From positions 2,646,617-2,710,616 of the forward strand of contig VZSR01001755.1 of assembly GCA_013398615.1 (NCBI GenBank): 64,000 bases of DNA. Reading direction: 5' to 3'. A program made the position numbers and the translations under genes. The notes below the pieces were generated by a model that made no database searches, had not been told where the DNA came from, and saw only the letters and a program-made list of their open reading frames with translations. Of this stretch, positions 26,321-38,385 are shown one piece after another. Every line of letters begins with the position of its first letter. Position 1 is the first letter of the stretch. The stretch comes from Brachypodius melanocephalos (lineage: Eukaryota > Chordata > Aves > Passeriformes > Pycnonotidae).

Positions 26321-29300
26321 TTTACTGTAAATCAATCATTTCTGCAGACTAACACAGTATTTTTGCCTCTCTGCTTAGAAATTACATTACACCTCCTCAA
26401 ATGTTGCGGTTACTACTTGTTTGTACACGCACCTGTTTGTACTCGATGATTTCTGACTTCAGGATTCCTTAATGTACCTTTAATGTGAGAAATGATTTCA
26501 CACCACGTACAGCTTACTGTCTATTAGTGTTAATCATTCCTTGCAGCCATCACACACAAACCCTGCCTGCAAAGCCACACCTAGTGGATGTGTTAAAACC
26601 TGGCATAAAGGTTCTTTACATCTCACCGATGAGCAAAAATGATCTCATTTCTATTCAGAGAAATTAATCTTTTTTTATTAACATCTATGCAGGAAATAAT
26701 CACTTCTTCCTAATCAAGAAGTGCTGGTATAAAATAAATTTACTGCCATACGATCTACACCCTGCCCCTAGACAAGTGAAATTATACACTCCACCTTCAG
26801 CTGCCAGTATTTAAAATTAAGAAAAACTAATAGAAAAACACTGATTGTAAGTTATAATAACTACCAGATATATTCAATTTTGTATTATGGAAACAGAAAG
26901 TCCATTTTGCTGAAAAGAACTCCATCTCAGATTCAGAGTTCATATTATGTGATGAGCTAGTTTCTATGGCAACTGCTTTCTCTTTTACATACACTGTAGA
27001 CAGCACAAAATGTCTGTTGTCTCCTAAGTTAACTTAACATTTTTAATCAGCAGATGACAATTTGTGCACTATTATGTATGCCTTCCGAAAATGTCTTTAA
27101 ATATTTCAAGTGCTGGGCTGACTGAAGTATAAAAGGAGAAAGTGAAGTCACACCTCCCGCCCCAAATTCCTCACAATCCAATTTCAGTCCTAATGAAAAG
27201 ACTGAGAGTCAAGGAAAAACGTTGGAGACATCAGAGATGAGCACCCACTATGGCACAAGGACACTTTGAAGGGTGTATGGAGTGAGAAAGTGGAAGGTGT
27301 TCACAGCTGGATCAACAGGTGTTTGAAAGGTGTCCCAACCCTTCAAAGCAGCTCAGCCAGGGTGGGACACAGGAACACAAACGTGGCAAGGTGGGTTCAC
27401 CTGAGCAGGGATGGGGATGTGCTCAGGAGACCCTGAGGGAGAGAACACTGAGCCTGCTCAGGTCAGAGCAGAGGCTCATTTTGAGCTCTTCTCTCAAAGA
27501 TTATGCCAATGCTGCAGCCCAAACTCTTCCCACAGCTCCCCTGCATTTACTCAAGTGAAAACCAGCTCTGTGGGTTTGCAGTGTTTGAGTATTTCCACAA
27601 GAAATTCTTGCATTTGACCATTTCACAGCAATGCTCTGAGTGATAGTCCAGTGTGGACATCTCCATGGGAGCCACCACCAGATCCCTGATTTCAGCAGAT
27701 ATTCCCCATCAGTGGGATCCATGGCAGCCCTGAGTCGGCAGACTGTGAATAACAACCAAGGAAAACCACACAAGTGCTGCAACAAATATTTGGTACTTTA
27801 AATACTTTGCACCAACAGTCATGTTCATTATCCTGGGCTGACTGGTGCTAAATTAAACATGCTGCAATATAGCCAAAAGCTTTTGTTTGGGGAAGGCTAA
27901 AAGGGAATGGCTGTCTGTCTACAGGAGTCTGACTGGCAGCCCAAGAGCCACTCTCCAAGCAAAATACAACAAACCAATATTTAAATTGCAACTCCAGGGT
28001 TCAGATTGGCTGCAGAGAAAGCCTACACTGCAAGCAGTGCATTTCTTCTCATGCCACAGACATCTGCTAAGAAAAGGAAAGGAAGTAAAGGAAAAAAAAG
28101 TAATATAATTTATTTACTCCAAGTTGTAAACAGACGTGACTTCAGTAGCATCATCAGCATCTGAATGTTTCCCAGGCTACCTCTATCTGTACCCTCCAGA
28201 TCCCCTCAAGCAAATTGCTTCCACTGACACTGGGAGAATAATCATGTGGGAATTGGTGTCTGGAGATATTAAAACAACTACATGAAGCAGAAGAGTTGAT
28301 CAGTGATTCATCTGTAGGTAACAACAGGTTCTTTCAGATCAAAGTTGAAGAGAGTCTCCTATTCTGAGAAAAATGCTCCCCAAGTCTTTCTTATTGATAT
28401 GTTACTGCTGCAGCAGTATTTGTATACAGGCAGAAACTGGCCATGAGTTGGGTATTTAGCTCTCACTAAACAAGTAGGTAATGCCTCTACTGGGTTTTTT
28501 TTCTGTATGTTCTCTTGTCTGTAGCTGACAGAGCACTACAGCAGACACGGCAGCACAGCCACCCTCCATACATTTATGGAGCCAAGATAAATGTCCTCTG
28601 TTTCCCCCACTTGGCTGATACACTAATTATCTACACAGAACCACAAACATACACCAAGAACCTGCTGGAATGAAAACAACTATCATTGCTGGAATGAAAA
28701 TAGTGATTGCTACTGGTTTTTTATTTTAACTCCACAGGCTGAAATTAATTCAGACAAAACCAGATGCAAAGCAATAGCTGCAGAAAGACTCTTGATCCCA
28801 AGTGCAACAAAATAAATTTCCAAAGAGGAGAAGTCAGAAAAGAAGTGATGGGATGTGCTGTACATGGGACACCAGGGGAGGAGCCGCTGATTTCTGAGAA
28901 GGTAAAGCAAACCAGGATGGTAAAGGCCAAGGGGATTATGGAACGTTCACAAAGGAAGAGAGGAAAAAGGAAGCAGATCCTTCAGCCATGGGATAACACC
29001 TTATTAACTCTTCTTACCACCTCCAGCCTGTTTCTTGGGGTTTCCTGTAACAAGCTCCGCTCTCAATGTTTGTGTTCACAGAGCTTCAGAACTACTCAAG
29101 CTTTTTCTTTCCCAACCAAGAAGGGTTTCTTGAGAGCCCCAAGACACCCCAAAAGACCAGCAATCTCTCAGAGCAGCCTCATTTTTGAGAGCACAAACAT
29201 AGCCTGTTAAAATTAAACACCGTGACATCAGTGACACCCGTGGGCAGAACGTGCCGGAGCACTCCAGCTGCTCTTGACCCAATTATGACTGGATGAACAC

Positions 29301-30589
29301 AGTGGCCTGGCCAATTATTTCAGAACAGAACCTGGAAAGAGGATTCAGCTTCCTCATGGAAACTTTCTTTGCTCTCCTTTAGTGCCAAGCTCAGTATTTG
29401 ATGTTACAGGGGTACATTTTATTTCTTCTTCTTGCCCAAAGGTCAACAGTGGAAGAACGAGCAGGAAAATGATCCAACTCTGTACAGCAGCTGGAACATG
29501 GAAACCTTTGAGCTGGTTGAGGACATGTGGCAGATGCTGGGGAGAGAAGGACATTCAAAGGATAAAAGGGAAATATGAGGGCATAACTGACACCACAGAC
29601 ACCTCAGCCCCTCCACTTCAGTTATTAAAATTTCGTAACTTGGCTTTTGCATTTTGCCAAGCAAACTGGATATATTCTCTGTCACCTGAAGTCTTGCATC
29701 AGAAAATCGCTTATTGCGTAGCAAGACTGCTTTTATTAAAACAAAGGAAGGTTTCCATCATGCAAGGAGCTCCTTGTTTTGTGAACTGATGGATAAACTA
29801 AAATTACTGAGGGAGGTGCGGAATGACTGAGCAAACTTAAGAATACTCCTAAAGAAAAATCCATAGATCTAAATTAAATAGAAGTAGTGCTTCAAAACTA
29901 CCCTTGAAGAAAACTATAATCCTGTGTGATTAGCTACTGTCTGAAGAGTAACAACATTACGGCAGTTCATAGAAAACATACAGGATTTAAAAGCTACAAG
30001 AACACAGCATGGCATAAAAGCCTTAGTACTGCTTTGACTTTTATTGACCTACAAGTCAATTTACTCCTCCCCAAACATTACAACCCCAGGTGAAACAATC
30101 AGAGCAAGACTCCTAGGAATGGAGAAATCCAAGCGGAATGCCGTCCTTATCCAGAAATTTAACATCAACACAAAAGGTGATACGCTTCAAATTTTTTCTT
30201 GAAAATAATATTAGACTTACACTTCACATAAGAAATAACATTGTTTTATATTTAATTAAAATCTAGAAAGGCATTCAAATCTTAATTTTTATACTCAAAT
30301 TGAGATTAAAGCATTAATAAATGTATTTAGGTTTGAATAAAATCTCAGTATTTTGTATAGTGTCTTCTATGGTGTTTGAAGACCTATGTGAAAGTAGAGA
30401 CCGTGGATATGCAATAAAAAACCTAAATTAATCTTTACAGTATTAGTAAAAGAAATTCATCTGCAGTACTCAGTCATAGCTGTCTTCAGGAATATAGTGA
30501 GAAATACATATTTCAACCATATATATTAAGAAATATGTCTTTGCTGCTCTTTCATGTGGAAAGGGATTTAAGAAAGACTTTCAGTGAAT

Positions 30590-30900
30590 ACCTTTAATAA
30601 TGGTGCTTTCACATCATTCACCCAACACCGAGCAGATAGGTCCTTCAAACCAAGCTACTCGTATGTGATTAACGCTAATTATTATTTAAATTTTTCGAAT
30701 AACCCAGCAAATCCACTTTTCATTTCGCCAAGCAAAATGGCTTCCGCTCCTATTTCATCCCACCTTCATTGGGACACAAAGCACTCCTAAAAATTACTGC
30801 TGCCAAAGATGGTTCCAATTTAACAGGTTTTTAAAATGCAGTGTGGTTAAATACCCATTAAATGACTGTGTTACCTTTGTTAAGAGCCTCACAAAGGTTT
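30590..30900. promoter_or_regulatory. Candidate conserved non-coding element
   Basis: Contains a dense group of CpGs in A+T-rich context (ACACCGAGC, CTCGTATG, TTAACGCTAATTATT, TTTCGAAT, TTTCGCC, TTCCGCTCC), with overlapping TAAT/ATTA homeodomain-type cores centred near 30,670-30,690. No repeat family or splice-flanked frame fits. I infer possible enhancer function from composition only. Confidence 0.28.
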
Positions 30901-31638
30901 CATAAAGGACATTGGCCGTTAGTCACATTGCGCATGTCCAAAACACACATTTTTAGTAAACATATGCAAAGATTTAAAAAAATTATTAAAAATCTGTGCT
31001 ATAATTCCGTAAGAAACACCAGTATTGTCTGTTGAGCTCACTGCAAAGACAGAGGTGGATTTGAATACAAAGACCAGAGGAAGGAATGAAGAGCAATTTA
31101 TTTTCCCAAATGGAAAAATCTGCGTCCTTGAAAGCTGGGAGAGTCTCACCAGAATTTAAACAAACAACAGCTCTTCTAGTCAAAGTAACTGCCTTTTCTT
31201 CCCTGATTTATATGTCATTCTCATGGCAGCGATGTTCAAATGACTGTACAGGGATATTCAAACTACAAAGAAAAGCTCTGTAAAAAAGCCAAACTCTGCT
31301 TTTCAGACTGTTCAGACTCCCCCAATAACTGTGAAAATTCGCATCTTTCCACAGAGCACCTGTAGTAGCATCATTGGTCCCCCTGCAAACAGAAAGCACA
31401 ACCAAACCTTGGGCTCCAACCTTTGCCAGAAATGACCCCCAAGAGCACAAACCAGAGCTGGACTTAGAGACACCTCCCAGTTCTCAGGATTTGCTGAAGA
31501 GAGTCCCTCTCCTTTTGTACTCAGTGTTACAGAGCGACACAGGAACTGGCATGAGCACTGGTGTGTAGACAGAATAATTCTATATCATTCCAAAACTGCC
31601 TTTTTATAATGTGGGAGTTACAGCTCTGTCTTTGTCCA

Positions 31639-31639
<1 letters not shown>

Positions 31640-31694
<55 letters not shown>

Positions 31695-31717
31695 AAAAAA
31701 AAACAAAAAAAAAAAAA
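31640..31717. repeat. Long poly-A tract, 54 pure A then A-rich
   Basis: 54 uninterrupted A (31640-31693), followed by A runs broken by single C bases to 31717. In the minus-strand pre-mRNA this is a long poly-U. No retrotransposed body or flanking duplication is recognisable. The length is likely to vary between individuals and to be prone to assembly error. Confidence 0.95.
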
Positions 31718-31799
31718 CACCCCATGAGCAGAAATGCAGGTGAGAGGAGACTACAACTCTGAAAAGACACTCGCACACAGATTCGGAGCTGAGATCAAT

Positions 31800-32480
31800 C
31801 TATCTTGGGCCAAAAGAAAAAATGCAAAGATAAAAACCAATCCCTTGAACCATTTAAGGCTTTGTTCGCTCTTACAATGCAGCGGAAAATAAAAGGCGAG
31901 GTTTAATTTTTTTTTTCAGAGGCCACCTGAGTATCCCCTTCCCAAGAGTTCTCACAAAGTACATCCCGTTTTCATTGGAAAACCACAATGGTGGAAATGG
32001 AGAAATAAGTCCTGGCTTTGCAATATACCTCTCAACCTCCCCCAAGAAGCCATTTGCTTCCTAATGGACTTCCTTAAGCCAGATTTCGATAGTCCGAGCC
32101 GTCCAAAAAGTGAAAAACCAATTGATTTCAAAAGTAAACTTTTGATTCAGTTTCGTTTAGCTCCGTTAGAGGTGTTAGTAAAAGCCACAGCCTAGCAGTC
32201 TACAGGAGAGTAGAGTGAAAATGCCTCTTAGTCTGAGCCTAACATCTCCTAGGGAAGGTGGTGGTGCGCAGAAAATGTGCCCTTAAAGACGCTTTACCAA
32301 AATGCCCAGTTTGGTATAAAATAATCCATGCGTGATAAGCAATTCTAACGCTGATCAGGCAAGATTATTTTCTATAAACTCTTTAAACTAGAAAATCACC
32401 TTAGTTTTTAGAATATTGCCATTGCAGGCCTTTTTAATAAAGGCTCTTAGGAAAACATACCACGCCATCCCTACAAAATA
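31800..32480. promoter_or_regulatory. Candidate conserved non-coding element, left edge of CpG-rich domain
   Basis: Contains scattered CpGs (TTCGCTC, AGCGGAAA, GGCGAGG, TTCGATAGTCCGAGCCGTCC, TTCGTTTAG, CTCCGTTAG, AAAGACGC, TAACGCTG) and no repeat that I recognise. It lies 0.8-1.6 kb from the 183-nt exon on its donor side. The sequence looks non-degenerate compared with surrounding intron. The regulatory reading is inference from composition and position. Confidence 0.28.
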
Positions 32481-32999
32481 CATTGAAAAAAAGGCAGTAA
32501 GATGGTTTTTGAAGTGAAAACTCATAAAGATAATTTTCCATGCTGACAGTGTGCATTTCATCCAGAAGTTTGAAGAGTCAAATGCTACCCCAGCTGGGGG
32601 TTATTCTGCCAAATGGCTTCCAACAGTGACCACAGAGATGGAGGATGGGAGGGGTGCGTGTGTGTAGGAAAATAAACGTGATGGTAAGCGACCCCAAACC
32701 CACATCATCTTATCAAACATCCGACACACGGAACCAAACGCACAATGCAAATCTAGAATACAAAAACTGAAACAAAAAAGACATGAACAAAAGGAAATAA
32801 AGCCATTTGTGAGTTACCTGCAGAGATTTAAACCAAAAAAAGCACACGAACCAAGCAGATATAATTCACATGGATTTGGCCAGGAAGGAGAAAAGAAGGG
32901 TGAGTGTGAGGGCTGGGGGGAAAAAACAACAGATACCTTTTTTTCTTAAACAAATCCATGATGAAAGAAAATGAGACAAGATTATAAATAGGCCGAGTT

Positions 33000-34660
33000 A
33001 TAGCGCACCATGGGATTTTTAATCTGGCTACCTGTGGTTTTTGCACTTAAAGCCCTATTCAGCAGTGGAAAGGGAGGGGGGAAAGCGGAAAAAGAAAAAA
33101 AGGAAAGAAAAAGAAAAACTAAATCACGTTTATGTGCCAGTTTCGCAAATGCTCCCCCAGCGAGCACCACCACCAATGCTGGCAAACAGGAAACGCTCAT
33201 TATCAGCAATTTCTAATAAGCGGACGCCTTTCAACCGTTATTGATCGTTACCTGGCCGTGTGGTGTCCTGGTCTCAGGAGCTTGGCTCTGATGTTCTGCC
33301 ATGGCAGCGTGAAGCTGCCTCTCCAGTTTCTCCATCTCCTGTTTGTGGTGTCGGACCAGGCGCTCCTGCAGTGCGTGGTGCTGCTGGAATTGGAGCTTCT
33401 TCTCGTGTTCATGCTTCAGCTTCAGCTCCGCTATCTGATTGGACAGGGAGGAGTACAGTTCATCAATAGAACATCCTTGTCGTCATGACAACTCACCTAC
33501 AGCCTAATTTCCCCCTTAATTTCATCAAGTTGGCAATTTTATTTTTACGTCACTATTACCTCACCTCTTAAAAAGCCACTGTTAGCGTGACAGAATTCCT
33601 CCAGACAATCCCAACAATGGAGACAACCGAGAAAATCTAGCGCATCCTTACCCAATTTGTTGGTACAAATGTCGGAAGCGTACGAAAAAATAATATTAAA
33701 AAAAAAAGGAAAAGGGGAGGCATTGTCGCATTGTGTGGCGGGTGCTCCCGTATCCCGCTGCTGCTTCTCAGCAGGGCTGAGGATCCTAAATGGTTAATAG
33801 GCAGCCTGCTCGCCCCTTTGCTTAAGTATACACACACAAAACCCCCCACCCAGCAATTAAAGCTTTGCAAGATTTCTTTATGATTTCCAAAGCAAACGCT
33901 CTTCCTGCGATATTCCTCAACGGTGGCGCATAGAGTTGTCTTTTTTTTCCCCATAAATTAAAAAAAAAAAAAAAAAGCAAGAAAATTATAAAAAAGACAA
34001 AGCTCTATTATCCCGTTGTCAGCTACGCTATCCCAACATAAACAGATGTATGTGTTCCAGAAGGGCACCTGCTGTGCCGCAAGCTTGCACCATGATTTCA
34101 TAAGAAGCCCTCTATTCTCAGGAGCCGTTCCCAGTCCGCACCACACTGGATGCTGTGACCTTGGCCACTCTTAGCCTCTCCCCGCTTGCCTGAATGGCAG
34201 CCCGAGACCAAGGGCCTGGTTGCTGCAGCTTTGATATTAATCCTCCCGCCTGCGCACAAAGGCACCCTACCTGGCCTGCACACTGGAGCGGCCAGGCCGC
34301 CTTTGAAGCAGGTGATGAATAGGGACGGCAGGAAGCCGCTTCCCCACTGAACTCCGGGCCACACAGCTGCTAAGAACAGTCACTTGGATTTTTCTTCAGT
34401 TTTGGTGGATTTCAGAGAAGAAGCAAGAAAGGGGGGATGGAAGAAAAATAACAAAAAAAAAAAAAAAAGGAAAAAAAAAAGAGAAATCTCTTATCGTGAA
34501 CATGGTGGGGTATTTTCAGCATGAGAAAGGAAAAAAAGAGCGGACGGGAGGAGCCGCTGTGTGAGCGCTGAGAGCGCCCGGCACCTTATCTTAAAGCTGT
34601 AGCATTCAATTCTGGAATGATATCAGCTGGTGGCCCGGCTTCCGCGGGGAAAATTTGAAG
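33000..34660 (-). promoter_or_regulatory. CpG-enriched domain, possible internal promoter
   Basis: By eye, CpG is several-fold denser here than elsewhere in the window. The densest part is 34,081-34,380 and 34,541-34,660, where the latter holds GGACGGGAGGAGCCGC, GAGCGCTGAGAGCGCCCGGC and GGCCCGGCTTCCGCGGGG. The 183-nt exon sits at its left side. A transcript starting near 34.1-34.6 kb on the minus strand would run into that exon and could initiate at an internal Met (MEKLERQL or MAEHQ), producing a short C-terminal form. No TATA box is evident in the expected place. It could instead be an enhancer. Confidence 0.35.
33252..33434 (-). CDS. CEP112: CEP112 internal coding exon (183 nt)
   Basis: Fourth readable exon of CEP112, 61 codons, phase 0 to phase 0. 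It starts IAELKLKHEHEKKLQF and contains RLVRHHKQEMEKLERQL and HAAMAEHQSQ. The family-like LVR-H...E--EKQL region is one basis for naming the gene. The chosen acceptor, AATCAG at 33435-33440, follows a tract rich in C and T and keeps the frame with the 96-nt exon. A weaker acceptor at 33476-33477 would add 41 nt and break that frame, although the added bases read openly. The donor is CAG|GTAACG. The last residues, QAPETRTPHGQ, carry two prolines and a glycine and should interrupt the coil. The exon lies in a CpG-enriched stretch, unlike the others. Confidence 0.87.
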
Positions 34661-36583
34661 CTAAGTTAAAATAAGTTTTTAAAAAAAGAGCATTTTCTCA
34701 AACTGCAGATCAGCATGCTGCAAGTTTAAAAGGGAAATGTGCCATCCGTGCTGCGGTTGGGAGCATCCTTCTGCAAACGGAGCGAGAACAGATGCAACAT
34801 TGCACGGTTTAACGTTTCTACATTATTTAATAACACTAAAGAGCTCATTAAGAAATGCCTGAGGTCCCTGCAAGGGTAACCCTTCACATTTTCCATGCTA
34901 GGCCTGGGATCCTCACACAAAGTTCTTTATGCCAGGTTTTTGCCCAAGGTTTCTGAACAAAACTGCTTTCTCTGGGATGTTCGCGGTGTCCACCCTGTGC
35001 CTAAGAGAAAGAGCTGGTGCTCCCTAAAATAACTTAGAGCCTTAGTCTGATTCAGGAGAAAATATGTTTAGTGTTTCTTCATAAATCAGACCTGATTAAA
35101 AAGAAATTGTGTCAACAAGAGAGGCCTTTCCCTTCAAACATTTTGTTGTCTTAATTACTGGGTTTTCAGCTGGTTGCTCCGTGTAGGTCTGGGTTAAGGC
35201 AGTTTGCTGTGGGGAGCTTCAATTATTGGAGTTGTCACTTTTTTACCAGAAGACAGGGCAGCAGGCAGTGACCCAGAGGGAGCAGGAGACACATCCTGCT
35301 TCTCTAACCAGTCACACGTTTACCACACTGATCAAAATAAAGAGTTTTGTTTAGTAATCTCTTCATTTAACAGCATTTATAGACACAAAGCTTTTTAATT
35401 TAATAGGTGGAACAAGCAAAAGGTTCTTCAGCAAGAGGGGTGTACCCCCAGCTGGTACATGGGCAGAGAAAGGGGGGCGCCATGAGGGGAGGTTTGAAGA
35501 AAAATTTTAAACCCCTCCTCATTTAAAGCTAGGTATTCCCCATGGTGGTTTTGGTTCGATACTTTAAGATGTTTCTGGCAGGGAGCAGAGGTGGAGAAAC
35601 AGGAGAGGAGAGGAGAGAAAGGATGAGAGCATTCTCATCCCTCAAAAACCTCCAAAACCATCTTCCCTAATGAATATTAGCAGGTATTCCACATTCCCAA
35701 CCAACAAAACAACACAAAGTGACTGAGCAGCCATTCCCTGCCCTGGTGAGCAGTCCCTGAAGCTCCTGCTCTCCTCACAACTGCTACCAAGCACTATGGC
35801 TTCTCTTCCATTCCTCCCCCTCTCATTCTTGTCTTGTCATTGAGCTGTTTTTTTAAAGGAAATAAAAATTAACATATACCAAAAAACAGAAAGAGAAAAT
35901 CCATGCTGCTTTTCAGCACCAACAGGACTTCTTCATCACAGGAAACTGCATGAAAACTGCATCAATGCTTCACAAACCCAACAGATTCTGTCTCCTCTTT
36001 GAGGCAGAGAGCGCCTTTATGAATGATATAACAAAACCACCTCCTTCAAAAATGCTGCCGTCTTGAGATCTTGCTGCATCCACGCCTCGGTGCTGAGAAC
36101 TTCATCAGATCACATTCAAGTGTCTGCTCCAATGCAGCACTTCAGTGTCCAGAGGACAGGCACTGCCAAGTGCTATACATTGCAGCCAGACAAGCAACAC
36201 GACATTCACAATGGGCATTAGGGGCGATGCTGAAAAGAAACATCCATTAAATAATCGTGTGTGCCCTATTACCATAATCACAGGGCATTCATTGTGCCTT
36301 GGATGTTTCCTCATCTTGTTCTCCCAAAGATGAAAATCTCTTATTTCCTTCCCTGCGCATCTGTTCCTGTCTCCAGCCATGATCTGGACACAAAACCAAG
36401 CAGGAATGTCTGTCTGACCTGAGAGAGCCTTTCTTAGCACAGCTGGTAGGAAGTACCACAAATATTTGAAAATTATAATCTCTTCTTAGCTGAATCCTTC
36501 ATTTTTTAATTATTTCCACACAGTGTGATAGAACAACGTTCAAGCCAACAGCCAACAGCTGATTCCCTAAATTGTCATCAGAG

Positions 36584-36642
36584 TTACACTATTTACTTTA
36601 AATTTAGCTTTTAATTACACTATTTCTTCTACATTTAGCTTT
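36584..36642. repeat. Diverged tandem duplication, 28-nt units, 31-nt period
   Basis: TTACACTATTTACTTTAAAT plus TTAGCTTT (36584-36611) recurs as TTACACTATTTCTTCTACAT plus TTAGCTTT (36615-36642). 24 of 28 positions agree. An old local duplication, directly upstream of two inverted repeats. Confidence 0.85.
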
Positions 36643-36684
36643 GAACCAAAATTTAAATTTCCTTACTCTTGCGGAGAAAAGGAT

Positions 36685-36710
36685 GTTAAGAAGAAAACGA
36701 AATTCTTAAC
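36685..36710. repeat. Inverted repeat, 8-bp arms
   Basis: GTTAAGAA (36685-36692) and TTCTTAAC (36703-36710) are perfect complements around a 10-nt A-rich spacer. Confidence 0.8.
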
Positions 36711-36724
36711 TAAGACAAAAAATT

Positions 36725-36754
36725 TTGCATTAATCTTAAAAAAGATTAATGCAA
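36725..36754. repeat. Perfect hairpin, 13-bp arms, 4-nt loop
   Basis: TTGCATTAATCTT (36725-36737), AAAA loop, AAGATTAATGCAA (36742-36754). All 13 pairs match. The arms contain ATTAAT, a homeodomain-type core, in both orientations. A short DNA cruciform or RNA hairpin is possible; at 13 bp it is too short to be a standard microRNA precursor. Confidence 0.9.
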
Positions 36755-38385
36755 GAACTGTGACCGTCTCTTGTTGTTCCCTCACACACACAAACAAAAA
36801 GGTGCCAAACAAATCTGGCAGCGAAGTTCATGCCCAGGCCAGTGACAACACAGCTGATGAACACAGGCAGACGGAATTGCACTCACACCGGGAGGTGCTT
36901 TAGGACAACTTGCTAAAACAAGAGACAGAGCCAAGGTGAAATCAGCACTCCTGAAGAACAAGGATCAACAATCAACAGCCGGCTGATTGCAGGAGATGTT
37001 TTTAGAAGCCAAAGATTTGTAATATAATCAACTCCAGCAAATACCTTTTGAAAGTCCCTAATTTAGACAAGGCCTTCTACTACCCAGTTTTTGCTTTTAC
37101 ATCACACACTCAGCTTAGGCTTTTCAATTTTAGAACAATTTCAACTTGTTCTCAAGAACAAGCACGCCTTTGAAATTCTTTTTAGAGTCCCCAAAGGAGG
37201 GAAAGGAAATTAGTTAGCTCACTACCTCTTTGAAAAATATAACTGCTACAATAAATATTTGACACCAAAGTATGAAAATTCATGTAAATTTATGTCCACA
37301 ATTCCAGAAGTATTTTAAGTAACACCTACATAAAATACGGTTTTGCAAGGCAGGATGATTTTATAAGCACAGCTTTGGCACGACTGAACTGAGGGCTGGA
37401 GGAGCCACCATTGCATTGCACGTGTCACAGCAAGGAACTGAGCTAAACTCCCTCTGCAGCACACCTACAGCACATCTGTTTTCACTTTTTCTATCCTAAA
37501 ATCATTTAAGTGTTTGCAAATCAGGTGTTTGCAGGATTACCCTGCAAACCAGTCCCAGTTTCTGGGCACAGCACATGATCCGTCCCCAAATAACAACTCC
37601 AGCAAAATCCAGCATTTTCTGTCTCCTAAGCCTATAAACAAACGTGTGTGTTCCATGAGGATATGGGGATTACCCATCTCTGCAAATCCTGCTGCCAAAA
37701 GTCATCTGATCTAGCAGGCTGGAGGAGGGAGTATTAAACATGTTGGGCTCTGGTTTAGCGTAACTTTGGGCAGAAAAGGAGCATCCTCACCACAAGGCAA
37801 GGGAGAAAACCAGAACCTCTTTTGCCAGAACTCCTTTGCACCAGGTCAATTAAACAGATTTTAAGCTTCACTTTTTTGGGAAAGATTTTTCTCTAAGTTG
37901 AAGCGTGAAGGTCTCCCAAGATAGAAGAGCTGTAATGAGCCAAGGGCAATGGGACAGTCAAAAATACATCTGTGCAGAACCACACATTAGCACTGAAGCA
38001 GCAAGTACACCTGGGGTAATGCACATGACTTCCCATTTCATTGCAATCATTTCATTGGCATGACTGTGTTTTCTGTAATACTTACACCTTTTTACCAAAC
38101 ACTAATAATTCTTTTTCAACTGCAAACTGCAAAAGAATTGCAAGAAATGTTCTAAAAGAAACAAGCTGGTCTCTAGCCCAACTGCAGTTTGATTTATCCT
38201 CCCCTAAAATAATGCACCTGAATGGTCTCACTCGCACTATATGACATTATATTCCTTATCTGTACATTTTTACTTAAAAAGGCTTTTCAGAATTTTAGTG
38301 GTTTTAAAGTATGGGCAGCACAAACCCCACCTCAGTCATTCCATCTTCCCAATCTTCTTGCATGAGTAAATTTGGTTTTAAATTA

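Larger units (their letters stand above)
6766..33251 (-). other. CEP112: CEP112 intron, 26.5 kb
   Basis: Intron between the 183-nt and 231-nt exons; both flanking exons are phase 0 and join directly, so no coding exon need be missing. Contents that I can name are a poly-A at 18.16 kb, a CA/TA repeat at 20.8 kb, a GC-rich block at 23.26-24.24 kb, a long degraded CR1 at 24.97-25.87 kb, a short tandem duplication at 26.3 kb, a 54-nt poly-A at 31.64 kb and three conserved-looking segments (18.19-18.68, 30.59-30.90 and 31.80-32.48 kb). The remainder shows nothing beyond A+T-rich intron. Confidence 0.8.

Noticed and set aside
28764..29210. 148-codon plus-strand open frame rich in Lys and Arg
   Set aside because: Composition follows A-rich sequence; no recognisable domain or gene signals.
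31527..31778. Frames encoding long Lys or Phe runs
   Set aside because: Direct translation of the poly-A/poly-T tract.
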